This document shows, in pieces, positions 18,454 through 27,775 of a stretch of DNA of 64,000 nt. The notes under the pieces are model-generated. The model saw nothing but the letters and a program-made list of their open reading frames with translations, made no database searches and was not told the DNA's origin. Position numbers and translations under genes: made by a program. Source of the stretch: Candidatus Saccharimonadota bacterium (GTDB lineage: Bacteria > Patescibacteriota > Saccharimonadia > Saccharimonadales > UBA4665); NCBI GenBank assembly GCA_003164595.1, contig PLTT01000007.1:1-64000 (forward strand), given 5' to 3'. Position 1 is the stretch's first letter. Every line of letters begins with the position of its first letter.

Positions 18454-20052
18454 CTATAACTTAATCTTCGCGCGTTGATTACGGTTCTGTGTAGTCATTG
18501 TATCAAATTGATTATTACCGACTCTAATCTTCTTAACTAATTGTCTGAAAAGAGCTGGATCTCTGGTTGCCACACGCTCTAACCATTTACTGATAATATC
18601 AACAGCTTGGGCGACCGATAACTCATCGTCGTCCTCTCTGACAAGTTCAGGATGCTCACGGCTGACGCGTTCAACGACATTGCCAAAAACCTTTGGCAAA
18701 ACTTGATTACGCCGACCAAGCGACTCTACTAGAGTGATATAGGTTTGTGTAGCTCGGAGGATTTCTGAAGCTTCTAGTTTTAAAACAAGTCCAAAGCGAT
18801 TATTTTTATTTATCATCTGATTCATGATCTGTAAAACACGACCGTCTTCAAGAATCGGCCTAATATCTTTGGCGCCAACTTGTTTGGCTAGAGTATCGTG
18901 AGCCATCTTCCCTAGCATTCGAGTGTAGTTAGAGTCTTCGGTAGGAGAAGCGTCGGGATTATTGCGTCGGTTGAATGAACCCATTCTCTTCAAGGCCTTA
19001 TAAAGGTCACTTACGAAGAATCGCATGAATTGTTCAAAGAGTGTAGTTAAATCAAAATCATCACTATAGAGCTTGTGCCATGCTGAAATAATACCAAAGA
19101 ACGCCGCTTGGTTATCTGGTACTGGGGCGGCTATGCCAAAATCAATTATGCCAACTCTATTACCTGTGAGTAATCTAACATTCCCTGGATGCGGGTCACC
19201 CTGTATGTGCGTAAGATTGAAAATTCCGTCCAGTAATTCTGTACCTAGTATTTCTAGTTGGATATCTAAATCTGATCCGAGAGTTTCCATGACATATTTG
19301 CTAGGATTGACTCCCTGTTCTTGAAATCTCATGAGCTGTGCTACTGAAAGACCATCAATATACTCCTGGACAATAATATTATCTGTACATAAATCTAGGA
19401 AAGTTTCTGGTATAACGAAAGATTTATTATCCCTGTAGGCATCGTATAGCTCGTGAGCGAAATGGGCTTCTGCCTTGTAGTCGGTTTCACGGAGGGTTGC
19501 TACTCTGAAGTCTTTAATTGCCTGGTTTAGATCAATGTCCATATTAGCTGACATTTTACCAACCATCCCGCGGCTAAAAATTCCCAGTAAACGAAGATCG
19601 TATTTCAAAAGGTCATGTACCATCGGCCTTAGTACTTTAATAATTATAGGCTTACCGCTGGCGTGTTGACCAAAATATACCTGGCCAAAACTACCTGCAG
19701 CGAAAGGTTCGGGTTGAATAGAAGTAATTTTTGCCAATTTGGCCGGAGTTAACTCTTTTCTTAGAACTGCGACAATATCAATTGGTTCGTGATCAAGATT
19801 TTCAAAAATCTTTAGCCTGTCATTACTCCGCCATTTACGCATAGCCTGACTTTGTAGAAGTACGCCTTGAAGGAACTTAACATAAATCCCACCAAGTTCG
19901 ACCATAGTGTCACATATAAGCGAGTACATCTCAGCTTCCTTGCCTCTGCGGTTGAGATAGTAAGCCTTGGTACCAAGAGATGCTAATAGCGCTGTTCTGT
20001 GTCGCTTAATAGCAGCAATCGACGAGTTGTCTTTTTTCTTAGCCTCAACCAT
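18454..20052 (-). CDS. ABC1/UbiB-family atypical kinase
   Basis: The 532-residue protein contains the UbiB/ABC1 hallmarks: the KxGQ-like segment (GGIYVKFLQGVLLQSQ), the Ala-rich loop PFAAGSFGQVYFGQ, the VAIK-type lysine in PIIIKVLRP, ETDYKAEAHF, the catalytic QGDPHPGNVRLL and the metal-binding IIDFGIAAPV. These atypical kinases bind ATP and act in isoprenoid-lipid (quinone) metabolism; a role with prenyl lipids would suit an organism with LCP and polyprenol enzymes. Strong ACGGAGG site before the ATG. The C-terminal 100 residues are not assigned. Confidence 0.9.
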   Translation of the reverse strand: MVEAKKKDNSSIAAIKRHRTALLASLGTKAYYLNRRGKEAEMYSLICDTMVELGGIYVKFLQGVLLQSQAMRKWRSNDRLKIFENLDHEPIDIVAVLRKELTPAKLAKITSIQPEPFAAGSFGQVYFGQHASGKPIIIKVLRPMVHDLLKYDLRLLGIFSRGMVGKMSANMDIDLNQAIKDFRVATLRETDYKAEAHFAHELYDAYRDNKSFVIPETFLDLCTDNIIVQEYIDGLSVAQLMRFQEQGVNPSKYVMETLGSDLDIQLEILGTELLDGIFNLTHIQGDPHPGNVRLLTGNRVGIIDFGIAAPVPDNQAAFFGIISAWHKLYSDDFDLTTLFEQFMRFFVSDLYKALKRMGSFNRRNNPDASPTEDSNYTRMLGKMAHDTLAKQVGAKDIRPILEDGRVLQIMNQMINKNNRFGLVLKLEASEILRATQTYITLVESLGRRNQVLPKVFGNVVERVSREHPELVREDDDELSVAQAVDIISKWLERVATRDPALFRQLVKKIRVGNNQFDTMTTQNRNQRAKIKL

Positions 20053-20055
20053 TAA

Positions 20056-20214
20056 CTACCTCCGTGAAAAGCCAATCAGGAAGAGCGCTAGTGTTGAGAC
20101 TATGACTGCCAAGTATAATTGAAAGATTTGATTCGAATTTGATCGCGTAAAGGCCATCAGGATTACAGCAAACCAGATCAGCAATATAGTGAAGAATATT
20201 GATGCATACTTCAT
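20056..20214 (-). CDS. 52-aa two-helix membrane protein upstream of ABC1 kinase
   Basis: Translating from the ATG at 20214 gives a clean small membrane protein with helices at about 4-22 and 31-48 and a short Arg-Arg tail. A TATAAT box lies 11 nt upstream of the ATG. A longer overlapping ORF in another frame (20045-20263) has no such membrane pattern and I reject it. The stop is 3 nt before the next gene's start codon, so the pair is probably co-translated. Confidence 0.7.
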   Translation of the reverse strand: MKYASIFFTILLIWFAVILMAFTRSNSNQIFQLYLAVIVSTLALFLIGFSRR

Positions 20215-20322
20215 ATCTTGTGATAATTATAGCATAAGTTCCAAATAAAGCTAGTAATATCATATATTGGGATTTTTAAAAGGTTTGGGTTATAATGCCC
20301 AGTGTTGTATCATCTTTTAGAT

Positions 20323-20399
20323 CGGGGTGTGGCGCAGTTGGCTAGCGCGCCGCGTTTGGGACGCGGAGGCCGGAGGTTCGAGTCCTCTCACCCCGACCA
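20323..20399 (+). tRNA. tRNA-Pro (TGG)
   Basis: The cloverleaf is complete: acceptor CGGGGTG/CACCCCG, anticodon stem CCGCG/CGCGG around loop TTTGGGA (anticodon TGG), T-arm GGTTCGAGTCC, discriminator A and encoded CCA. Confidence 0.96.
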
Positions 20400-20493
20400 A
20401 GATACTCTTACGAATATTCTTATGAAGATGTACTCCGACTAATGGTTATGCCTGACTAAATAAATTTGTCTTTTACTGATAAAATATAGAAAA

Positions 20494-21045
20494 ATGAAAC
20501 AAAAACAACGCAAACTTCTTCTATACACAAATTTCCTGCACATATTCGGACTGTCTATGCTTGCTACGGTATACGCTTTATACAGCCTTAAATTGGGCGC
20601 TTCTCCTTGGCAAATTGGTGCTTCTTGGGGCCTCTATAACTTGGTGGCTGGTGTTGGAGTTATTATTGTAGGCAGATGGATTGACGGCGAGGGTCGTAAC
20701 CGATTGTTCATTGTATCTGGATACTTCTTAACTATAGTAGGTGTAGCGCTTTTCTTGCGGGCTACGCGTCCGTCGCAGCTATACTTCATCCAATGTGTTA
20801 ACGCACTTGGTGTTGCTCTGTATATGCCAGCATGGAAGGCTCTGTACACTCGATCAGAGGACAGAAAGCGATTGGCCAGCCAGTGGGGATTATTTGACGG
20901 AAGTAACATGATCGCCATGGCAGGAGCGGCCGTACTAGCAGGATATTTGGTCAATATAAACAAATATACTTTGATGTTTACGGTAATAATCGTTCTATAT
21001 GGCCTATCAACCATCTATTCACTCCAATTAAAGGGTAAATCGTAA
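20494..21045 (+). CDS. Half-size MFS-like membrane protein
   Basis: The 183-residue protein has six predicted helices and looks like the N-terminal half of a major facilitator transporter, with ALYSLKLGASPWQIGASWGLYNLV and the loop 2-3 signature-like GRWIDGEGRNR. A normal MFS protein has 12 helices and about 400 residues. The end is a natural stop with a charged tail, and no second half follows in any frame, so it may work as a homodimer. A TAAAAT box 8 nt upstream suggests a leaderless start. Confidence 0.75.
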   Translation: MKQKQRKLLLYTNFLHIFGLSMLATVYALYSLKLGASPWQIGASWGLYNLVAGVGVIIVGRWIDGEGRNRLFIVSGYFLTIVGVALFLRATRPSQLYFIQCVNALGVALYMPAWKALYTRSEDRKRLASQWGLFDGSNMIAMAGAAVLAGYLVNINKYTLMFTVIIVLYGLSTIYSLQLKGKS

Positions 21046-21103
21046 TCCTTAACCTGATTTACTACTCATACCGTCTAAACGTATTTACGGTACAATACTA
21101 CTC

Positions 21104-21733
21104 ATGATTGCAATCTTATTGATCGTCTTTCTGTCTCTACTATTCTTATTTGGCACCGAATATATCTCTAGAAAACAAAAGTTTCCGCCAGAACTTACTC
21201 GAAAATTCATACATATAAGTGGCGGTACTGTTGCAGCTTTTTGCCCATGGTTTTTAAGCTGGCACCAGATTGAAGGCATAGTAGCAATTCTTTTTGTGAT
21301 CATGCTGCTGGCAAGAATATTTCATATCTTTGAGTCAATTTATTCAGTAAAGCGCAGCACGCTGGGGGATTTATTCTTTGCACTCAGTATTGGTCTGGTT
21401 GCGATTATTACTCACGACAGACTTATCTTTGCAGCAGCGGTGCTGCACATGAGTCTTGCCGATGGCCTTGCTGCGGTGTTTGGGACAACGTTCGGTAAAG
21501 GAAATGGCTATAAGGTTTTAGGTCAACAAAAAAGTATTGTTGGCTCGAGCGTGTTTTGGCTGTGTTCTGAATTAATCTTACTGGGTTACATATTGCTAAG
21601 TCATACGACCAATAATTGGTCATTACTTATATGGATACCCCTCCTAGCCACAGGCTTAGAAGCTATAGGTGTCCAAGGCACCGATAATCTACTCGTTCCG
21701 GCTGCGGTAGCATTGATCCTTAGCCGATTATAG
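21104..21733 (+). CDS. Polyprenol/phytol kinase-like membrane enzyme
   Basis: The 209-residue multi-span protein contains ELTRKFIHISGGTVAAF near the N-terminus and ADGLAAVFGTTFGKG followed by KSIVGSSVFW. These are the conserved motifs of CTP-dependent dolichol/phytol/farnesol kinases (SEC59, VTE5/6), related to CDP-diglyceride synthases. It may phosphorylate a polyprenol used as a cell-wall glycan carrier. TACAAT at 21091-21096 ends 7 nt before the ATG. The 3' end overlaps the converging P-type ATPase gene by 14 bp. Confidence 0.85.
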   Translation: MIAILLIVFLSLLFLFGTEYISRKQKFPPELTRKFIHISGGTVAAFCPWFLSWHQIEGIVAILFVIMLLARIFHIFESIYSVKRSTLGDLFFALSIGLVAIITHDRLIFAAAVLHMSLADGLAAVFGTTFGKGNGYKVLGQQKSIVGSSVFWLCSELILLGYILLSHTTNNWSLLIWIPLLATGLEAIGVQGTDNLLVPAAVALILSRL

Positions 21734-23570
21734 CTTTTTCTAGCCTGCCCCTAGTGTGTGCCCTCAGAGCGTTGAATATTACGACTACATCTACTAACTC
21801 TTGTAAGATAGCGCCGAGAAGTGGTGAGAAGTGACCAGTTGAGAAAATAAACATCAAGACGATACTCATTGCGATACCGATCAAGATACTTTGCTTGGCT
21901 ACCGAAAATGTTCTGCGAGCAATACTGAAGGCCTTAGCCACGCGGTTAACATCGTCCAACATAATTACAATGTCTGCAGATTCACTGGCAGCCGTTTCAC
22001 CACGAGCCCCAAGAGCGATACCTACGTCTGAAGCCGTTAATACCGGCGCATCATTAACCCCGTCACCGACGAAAACAACGGGTCTGTTAACTAGCTGGCT
22101 AATTGCGAGTAACTTATCTGCCGGTAGAGCCTCGGCCTGAACTTCAGTAATGCCGAGTGTTTTAGCTATGGCATTAGCTGTGGCGGTGTTATCCCCCGTG
22201 ACCATAAGAATATGCTTTATGCCTAGTCTTCTTAGGTTGGCTAACATGGTTTTACTCTCGGGGCGGATTTCATCTGTAAAACTAATGGCTCCAGCCAGCT
22301 TGGAGTCTATGGCTACGAAGGTAGCTGTGGATTTTAAATTCATAGCAGCCTTGGTCATCGCTACTCCCTGTTCCTCGAGAAATGATTGCCGACCAACAAG
22401 AATCTGTTTTCCCTGAACCATAGAGGATAGCCCCTTGCCCGATTCCTCACGAATATTTTTAGCTTTAGGGATTTTTAAATTCCGGCTTTGTGCTGCTTCA
22501 ATGATTGCTTGAGCTAGTACATGGTTCGAGCTTTTTTCTAATGCAGAAGCCAGACCTAATATCTCTTGCTCGCTGTAGCCATTAAAGCTGGTTACTTTAT
22601 CTACGACCAGATCTCCTTTAGTGAGGGTGCCGGTTTTATCAAAAGCTATAGTCTGGGCCTCGGCCAGTCTCTCTAGCGACCCACCATTTTTAATGATAAT
22701 GCCGTGTTTGGCTGCCCGACTCATACCTGAAATGACAGCTATCGGTGCCGCTAGGATCAACGGACAAGGTGTGGCAACCACCAGCACTTCAAGAAAACGA
22801 ATTGATTGGCCACTAACTGCCCATGACGCGATAGCTATACCAAAAGCTAATACTGTGAATGGCACACTATAGCGATCAGCCAGTCGAACAAAAGGTGCTT
22901 GGCTATTAGTTGCTGACTGAACGAGCTTTATGATCTGCTCGTATTGGCTATCGGCAGCAATGTGCAGGGTCTTTACCTTCAAGGCACCATCAAGATTAAC
23001 TGAGCCGCTCAGGACGTTGTCACCAACAGTTTTTGACTGTGGCATACTCTCGCCTGTTAGATTGGCTTCATCAAAGTTGGCCGTTCCTTCTATGATTACC
23101 ACATCGACAGGAACGATCTCACCGGGTTTAATGATCAATATATCTGAGACCTTTATCTCGGATATAGGGATATCGACTACTTCACTTTTACGAACAAGGT
23201 GGGCCATTTTTGGAGCGTTCCTAAGTAGGGCGTCTAATTCTTTTTTGGCTCTATTTTCAGCATAATCTTCAAGGGCTTCGCCACCGGTTAACATGATGAC
23301 AATAACGATTGCCGCCCAGTATTGGTGCATTATTACAGAAGTTATGATCGCTGCCGCTGCGAGTATATCAATACCATAGTGACCGGTTTGAAAATCCTCC
23401 CACATCCCCCAAAGTAGCGGAAGTACTTCGACAATTGCCACAGTACCTAAAATCCAGTGAGAGGCTAAGTGATAGCCGGTGAAATAAAGTACCAAACCTG
23501 CTATCAAGGCCACAGAGGCAATAACAAATAGGTAATAGTGTCTGACGAAACTCAAGCCTTTTTTAAACAC
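21720..23570 (-). CDS. P1B-type metal-transporting ATPase with TPC motif
   Basis: The protein has the P-ATPase landmarks: actuator NLTGESMPQSK, phosphorylation site DKTGTLTKGD, MVTGDNTATANAIA and VGDGVNDAPVLTASDVGIALG. The membrane metal site reads ATPCPLILAAP, a TPC motif rather than the CPC of copper/zinc pumps, and there is no N-terminal HMA domain; this is closest to the poorly defined P1B-5-like group. I start it at the GTG at 23570 (616 residues), which has a GGGAG ribosome site. A longer reading would run through the tRNA-His gene, and its first residues are only the translated tRNA T-arm. Confidence 0.9.
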   Translation of the reverse strand: MFKKGLSFVRHYYLFVIASVALIAGLVLYFTGYHLASHWILGTVAIVEVLPLLWGMWEDFQTGHYGIDILAAAAIITSVIMHQYWAAIVIVIMLTGGEALEDYAENRAKKELDALLRNAPKMAHLVRKSEVVDIPISEIKVSDILIIKPGEIVPVDVVIIEGTANFDEANLTGESMPQSKTVGDNVLSGSVNLDGALKVKTLHIAADSQYEQIIKLVQSATNSQAPFVRLADRYSVPFTVLAFGIAIASWAVSGQSIRFLEVLVVATPCPLILAAPIAVISGMSRAAKHGIIIKNGGSLERLAEAQTIAFDKTGTLTKGDLVVDKVTSFNGYSEQEILGLASALEKSSNHVLAQAIIEAAQSRNLKIPKAKNIREESGKGLSSMVQGKQILVGRQSFLEEQGVAMTKAAMNLKSTATFVAIDSKLAGAISFTDEIRPESKTMLANLRRLGIKHILMVTGDNTATANAIAKTLGITEVQAEALPADKLLAISQLVNRPVVFVGDGVNDAPVLTASDVGIALGARGETAASESADIVIMLDDVNRVAKAFSIARRTFSVAKQSILIGIAMSIVLMFIFSTGHFSPLLGAILQELVDVVVIFNALRAHTRGRLEKAIIG

Positions 23571-23597
23571 AGGTATCTCCCTCGATTCATTAATAAA

Positions 23598-23674
23598 TGG
23601 GGCGAACGATGGGGATTGAACCCACGACATTCGGGACCACAACCCGACGCTCTACCGACTGAGCTACGTCCGCC
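23598..23674 (-). tRNA. tRNA-His (GTG)
   Basis: The anticodon arm is TCGGG/CCCGA around loop TTGTGGT (anticodon GTG). A G at -1 is encoded and pairs with C73, the identity feature of tRNA-His. The acceptor GCGGACG/CGTTCGC has one G-U pair, and CCA is encoded. It lies just upstream of the P-type ATPase gene on the same strand. Confidence 0.95.
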
Positions 23675-23788
23675 ATGTGACAGCATGCATTTTACTCTAC
23701 CAAAATGACTTGATGCACTGCCTTAAACAGAGGTGATTATACCGTAAATTGTCACTCAGTACAATTTTTTTAAACTTTAACTTTAGGC

Positions 23789-24577
23789 TTAGATACGTTT
23801 TCTATAGGTTCTTACCGACAGAGGGATAAATATTATTAAAATACCAAGCGTCCAAAGCAGTACTTTCCATATTGCACCATTATCGGGAAGACCCACTGCT
23901 AGATAGCGCGAGGCGTTGGTAGCGAAGGTAATTGGTTGATTGTTGGCAAAGTGCTGTAACCAGCCAGCCATGCTAGCCACGGGCACAAAAGCTGCACTTG
24001 CAAATGTAAGTGGGAATATAACTATAAACCCGGCTAGTTGAGCGGTCTCTGGATCCTTTGTTAATAGACCAAAGTAGGCTGCTACCCATGAAAATGCAAA
24101 GCCAAATAATAATACTATGCCAACCATGGCGATAGCATGACCAGCACCGTTGTAGAAGCGGAAACCAAGTATGTATCCATAAACCAACATAATACCTATA
24201 ACAATAATGTTGCGTAGCATATCGGCAATAGTACGACCCATTAGAACTGCCGATCTACTCATAGGCAAACTCTTAAACCTGCTAATGATGCCGCTGTTTA
24301 GGTCGGTGGCTAAGCCTATACCTGTTTGAAGACCGCCAAACAAAGTGACCTGCACCATAATGCCGGGCAGAAGATAGTTAATGTATTTACCATGTATGGC
24401 AGCCCCGCTATGGCCAAGTGCACCGCCAAAAACAAAATTAAAAAGAGTCAAAAATATTATTGGCTGAACTGCCGAGAAGAATATGAGCTGAGGTAGCCGA
24501 ACGTAGCGTAACAAGTTACGTTTCGTAAGGGCCCAGGTATCCACGAGCTGGAAATATATTTTTTTGGTAATACTCAT
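23789..24577 (-). CDS. ABC-2 type exporter permease
   Basis: The 262-residue protein has six hydrophobic segments and the ABC2_membrane layout: an N-terminal ALTKRNLLRYVRLPQ segment, a re-entrant region with GIGLATDLNSGIISRFKSLPMSR and a final anchor with FIPLSVRTYRKR. It pairs with the upstream ATPase, overlapping its stop by four bases. Such DrrB-like permeases export drugs, lipids or polysaccharide. Confidence 0.92.
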   Translation of the reverse strand: MSITKKIYFQLVDTWALTKRNLLRYVRLPQLIFFSAVQPIIFLTLFNFVFGGALGHSGAAIHGKYINYLLPGIMVQVTLFGGLQTGIGLATDLNSGIISRFKSLPMSRSAVLMGRTIADMLRNIIVIGIMLVYGYILGFRFYNGAGHAIAMVGIVLLFGFAFSWVAAYFGLLTKDPETAQLAGFIVIFPLTFASAAFVPVASMAGWLQHFANNQPITFATNASRYLAVGLPDNGAIWKVLLWTLGILIIFIPLSVRTYRKRI

Positions 24578-25569
24578 CTTCTAGCCCTCTTGCCCAATTT
24601 TGCAGCTGTTGTTGCGACATCTGAAGCCTTAGCGCCAATTAAGTTTAGGAATACATCATCAAGAGTAGGTTGATGAAGTGACAAACTATTTGGTACTATT
24701 TTCGCCTTATCCAGAGCGCGAACAATTTCGGTTAATTTGGTTGAACCATGGCTACCGACGGGGACAGATATGACCCGGTTATCCTCGTTATATGTTACTT
24801 TTTTGGTGGCCACTCCACTAACTGCCGCAACCGCAACATCTTTTTGCAGCTCATTAGTAATTTCAAATTCAACGACATCGCCACCAAGCCTAGCTTTAAG
24901 CTGACTAGAAGTACCTTCAGCTATTAATTTACCTCTATCAATTACAGCTATGTGATCAGCTAACTCATCAGCCTCTTCTAGATACTGGGTAGTAAGCAGA
25001 ATACTCGTGCCATTCTTAACTAGTTCGCGCATAATTTCCCAAAGCTCGAGACGAGTCCTAGGATCTAAACCAGTAGTAGGTTCGTCCAGAAAGAGTATTC
25101 GTGGACGCCCGACCAGACTAGCTCCTAAATCTAGCCGACGACGCATGCCGCCCGAGTAAGTCTTTACTTGACGCCTGGCCGCATCAGTCAGCCTCAGGTC
25201 TTCTAACAGTTCCGATACTCGCTTTTTAGTTTCCTTGTGGTTCAGATGATAAAGCCGCCCGATCATGTAGAGATTTTCTTCTCCGGTTAAGTACTCGTCA
25301 ACTGCAGCAAATTGTCCCGCCAGACCTATAAGGTTTCTCACTGTATCGGGGTGTTCTACAACATCAACCCCAAGTACTTTAAGGCTACCTTTGGTTGGGG
25401 ATGCCAGAGTTGTAAGCATGTTTACTAGCGTTGTTTTACCTGCGCCATTTGGGCCAAGTAAGCCAAAAATAGTACCCTGCTTAGAGCTTAGGCTAACGTC
25501 ATCAAGGGCTTTCAAATCACCAAAATACTTCGCTGCCCTGTTAACTTCAAAAGCTAAGACTTCACTCAT
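24574..25569 (-). CDS. ABC exporter ATPase, DrrA-like
   Basis: The 331-residue ATPase has Walker A GPNGAGKTTLVNML, signature YSGGMRRRLDLGASL, Walker B ILFLDEPTTGLDPR and a C-terminal extension (about 240-331) ending with TLDDVFLNL, typical of the daunorubicin-resistance DrrA group. It and the downstream permease should form one exporter. The substrate cannot be read from sequence; DrrA-like annotation does not prove drug export. Confidence 0.93.
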   Translation of the reverse strand: MSEVLAFEVNRAAKYFGDLKALDDVSLSSKQGTIFGLLGPNGAGKTTLVNMLTTLASPTKGSLKVLGVDVVEHPDTVRNLIGLAGQFAAVDEYLTGEENLYMIGRLYHLNHKETKKRVSELLEDLRLTDAARRQVKTYSGGMRRRLDLGASLVGRPRILFLDEPTTGLDPRTRLELWEIMRELVKNGTSILLTTQYLEEADELADHIAVIDRGKLIAEGTSSQLKARLGGDVVEFEITNELQKDVAVAAVSGVATKKVTYNEDNRVISVPVGSHGSTKLTEIVRALDKAKIVPNSLSLHQPTLDDVFLNLIGAKASDVATTAAKLGKRARR

Positions 25570-25632
25570 TTGCTATTACTATAGCCTAGCTGAATCATTT
25601 ACGGCAACATATTGATAAAGCAAGAGATCGAT

Positions 25633-25956
25633 CTAGATGTCTGTTAATAGCTGATATATGTCTATGACGGGCTCTTCGTAGGGATGTACTGATTTAATAG
25701 TTGTAATAACTTTGTCTAAAATTTCTTTAGAACAAGTTACTTCTATCCTCTCCTCTGCAACTTCTTCAGACTTACCTACCTGACCTATAGTAGGATTGGC
25801 TCCGTCGGTTGGAATGAACCTGCCAATACCTTTTGAGCTAAAACTACAGTAACTGTAATTACCTATAGCCCCAGCTCCAAGTTTGCCGATAACTTCCCGG
25901 AGCATATCAGCATCGGCTTCCGGTACCGTAACTACTACCTTTAGTAAATCATTCAT
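25633..25956 (-). CDS. Standalone NIF3/YqfO C-terminal (PII/CutA-like) domain
   Basis: The 107-residue protein matches the middle domain of YqfO/NIF3 proteins: LGAGAIGNYSYCSFSSKGIGRFIP, GANPTIGQVG and HPYEEPVIDIYQL. This ferredoxin-like CutA/PII-type domain is here independent of the NIF3 metal-binding halves. Its role is unknown; ligand or metal binding is possible. It overlaps the upstream hydrolase gene by four bases. Confidence 0.82.
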   Translation of the reverse strand: MNDLLKVVVTVPEADADMLREVIGKLGAGAIGNYSYCSFSSKGIGRFIPTDGANPTIGQVGKSEEVAEERIEVTCSKEILDKVITTIKSVHPYEEPVIDIYQLLTDI

Positions 25957-26522
25957 AATAATTCTTCCAGTAGCTCGGGGAACTCGTTAGTCTTCATGTC
26001 ACTAGAGCAGAAATGGCCATAGTTATGAAACTCTCTGAATTTGGCTTCAGGTATCTTGTCCCTTAGAAAATTGCTAGAATCGGTCACTACCTGCATGTCA
26101 TTGTCTGATGCGAAGATGACGAATTTTTTAGCTCGCGCTACGATACCTGGGTCAATCTCAAAATCAAAGAAACTAATATCCTCTTCATGTCCAAGATTTA
26201 ACCAAGGAGCAACAAGTACAACTGTGCCTACGTAAATCTCAGGGTGTTCGCTTAAATAACGTACCCAAAAACCACCGCCACAACTATGACCGACTAACAA
26301 GGTCTCAGGGGTAATCTCAAATCTTTCGACTTCCCTTACCCATAAATCCCATTGGGGCTTAAAGGCAAAAGGAACTTCGGGTGTATCGGCTTTAATATCG
26401 TGAACGGTAAGTTGTTTCTGTAGCCAGGGTAGCCACTGGGCGTTACTGGCGCTGGGCTCCTTCGGATTATAGTATTCCTTGTCTTTATCTGGCATCCCGT
26501 GGAGAATGATTGCGTTCTTCAT
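25953..26522 (-). CDS. RBBP9/YdeN-type serine hydrolase
   Basis: The 189-residue alpha/beta hydrolase has the oxyanion HGMPD segment near the N-terminus, the nucleophile elbow GHSCGGGF (Ser at about 99), SDNDMQV carrying the acid, and NYGHF with the catalytic His. Small RBBP9-like hydrolases have few known substrates. It is translationally coupled to the PII-like gene after it. Confidence 0.85.
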   Translation of the reverse strand: MKNAIILHGMPDKDKEYYNPKEPSASNAQWLPWLQKQLTVHDIKADTPEVPFAFKPQWDLWVREVERFEITPETLLVGHSCGGGFWVRYLSEHPEIYVGTVVLVAPWLNLGHEEDISFFDFEIDPGIVARAKKFVIFASDNDMQVVTDSSNFLRDKIPEAKFREFHNYGHFCSSDMKTNEFPELLEELL

Positions 26523-26552
26523 AATACTAATAATAGCAAAAAGCTCAAGGGT

Positions 26553-27674
26553 TTACCCTATATAGCCACCAGCAAACTGCATGGCTAAATAAGTCCAGCC
26601 GATCGCGAAGACGGCTAGGGCCAGGGTATAACCCAAGGATTTTTTTCGCATTACGTCAAAAATCATAAACTGCAGGGGGAAGACCATTAAGGTATATCTT
26701 GTAAAGCCGCCAAAAGTTCCGCCAATTATGGGAATTAATAAGTAAAGTAGCGAGTATATAGCAAAGCTTTTTCGCTTAGGCCACCAATAGAAAAATGTCA
26801 CAATAATCAGGGCTACGAAGATATATTCAATCGGGTTAATGTGTGTAAGTTCCGGCAAAATGGTGTGACTGAACCAACCATGCACGGCCTTTTGTTCGCT
26901 GATAAAGGCTATAGGATTGTTAAATTTATGTTTTAGATACAGCCCATAGCCAGCTATGCCAATAATCCCCAAGATAAATGTTTTGCATATATTTATAATC
27001 TTGACATGTTCTTCGTACAGAATTAGTAATACTAGAAGTAGAGTTAGTAAACCATTAAGATGCGTTGCTGTCACAAGCAAAGCAAATAATCCAGCCAGCA
27101 AATACCGTTTATTTAGCGCAAAGTAAATTGCTGCCAAAGACAGAAAAGCAAACAAACCTTCAGTATAACTAGCAATTAAAAATATCCCTGTCGGGTATAG
27201 CAAAAATAACAAAACTCCTTTTAGGGCTTCAATGTTATCAGATAATTTAAAATATTTTTTAATTATTTTGATGTAAAAATAAGTTGCACCTACTAGGCTT
27301 GTCCATGAGACTATTAAGCTGGAGTAGAGTGGTGAGGCTATCACTTGATTAACTAAATGGATCAGTATTGGATAAAGCGGGAAGTACTCTGCCGTACCAA
27401 TACTATAACCGTGTTGTGAAATAGATATGTAACCGATGCCGTCTAAGTTGGCGAGGAAACTTAGGTGGTTCCCCGGTTCAGCTAGATAATGCGACGGCGC
27501 CCAAGCATTAACCGGTACTACTTTATTTTTCTGCAATCCTAAACAGACACCCAAAGAAATAATTATTACTACTGATATTATTGCCAGTAATAATTCATGC
27601 TTGGCAATATATCCCAGCACCTTATTGACCCAACCGACTAATTTATTTGTGTGTTTAAGATCATTCATTCTCAT
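26553..27674 (-). CDS. PIG-V/GT-C-like polyprenyl-dependent glycosyltransferase
   Basis: A polytopic membrane protein of about 373 residues with 9-10 helices. The first extracellular loop has SFLANLDGIGYISISQHGYS, placing an Asp in the position used by GT-C mannosyltransferases, and the AEYFPLYPILIHLV segment matches PIG-V-like enzymes. It probably moves a sugar from a polyprenyl-phosphate donor on the outer face of the membrane. I start it at the ATG at 27674 (or 27668); the longer ORF to 27728 has no support. Confidence 0.78.
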   Translation of the reverse strand: MRMNDLKHTNKLVGWVNKVLGYIAKHELLLAIISVVIIISLGVCLGLQKNKVVPVNAWAPSHYLAEPGNHLSFLANLDGIGYISISQHGYSIGTAEYFPLYPILIHLVNQVIASPLYSSLIVSWTSLVGATYFYIKIIKKYFKLSDNIEALKGVLLFLLYPTGIFLIASYTEGLFAFLSLAAIYFALNKRYLLAGLFALLVTATHLNGLLTLLLVLLILYEEHVKIINICKTFILGIIGIAGYGLYLKHKFNNPIAFISEQKAVHGWFSHTILPELTHINPIEYIFVALIIVTFFYWWPKRKSFAIYSLLYLLIPIIGGTFGGFTRYTLMVFPLQFMIFDVMRKKSLGYTLALAVFAIGWTYLAMQFAGGYIG

Positions 27675-27742
27675 CAATAATAACATTCTAAGCTGAAGTT
27701 CTGATGCCCACAGCCAATATATTTTCAACAGAAATTTTCATA

Positions 27743-27772
27743 TGGCACACCACGCTGTCCGAGGTTCGAACG
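27743..27772 (+). repeat. WY element A
   Basis: The plus strand reads WHTTLSEVRT in frame, matching the WY consensus W-Y-x-T-L-x-E-V-R-T. It ends 4 bp from the stop codon of the converging 2H phosphoesterase gene. Element B lies at the other side of that gene in the same orientation. Confidence 0.6.
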
Positions 27773-27775
27773 AGA

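Noticed and set aside
20045-20263. 72-aa ORF upstream of the ABC1 kinase
   Set aside because: Another frame (20056-20214) gives a clean two-helix protein with a promoter just upstream.
23571-23642. Upstream extension of the P-type ATPase
   Set aside because: The extra residues are translated from the tRNA-His T-arm; a GTG with a good SD lies downstream.
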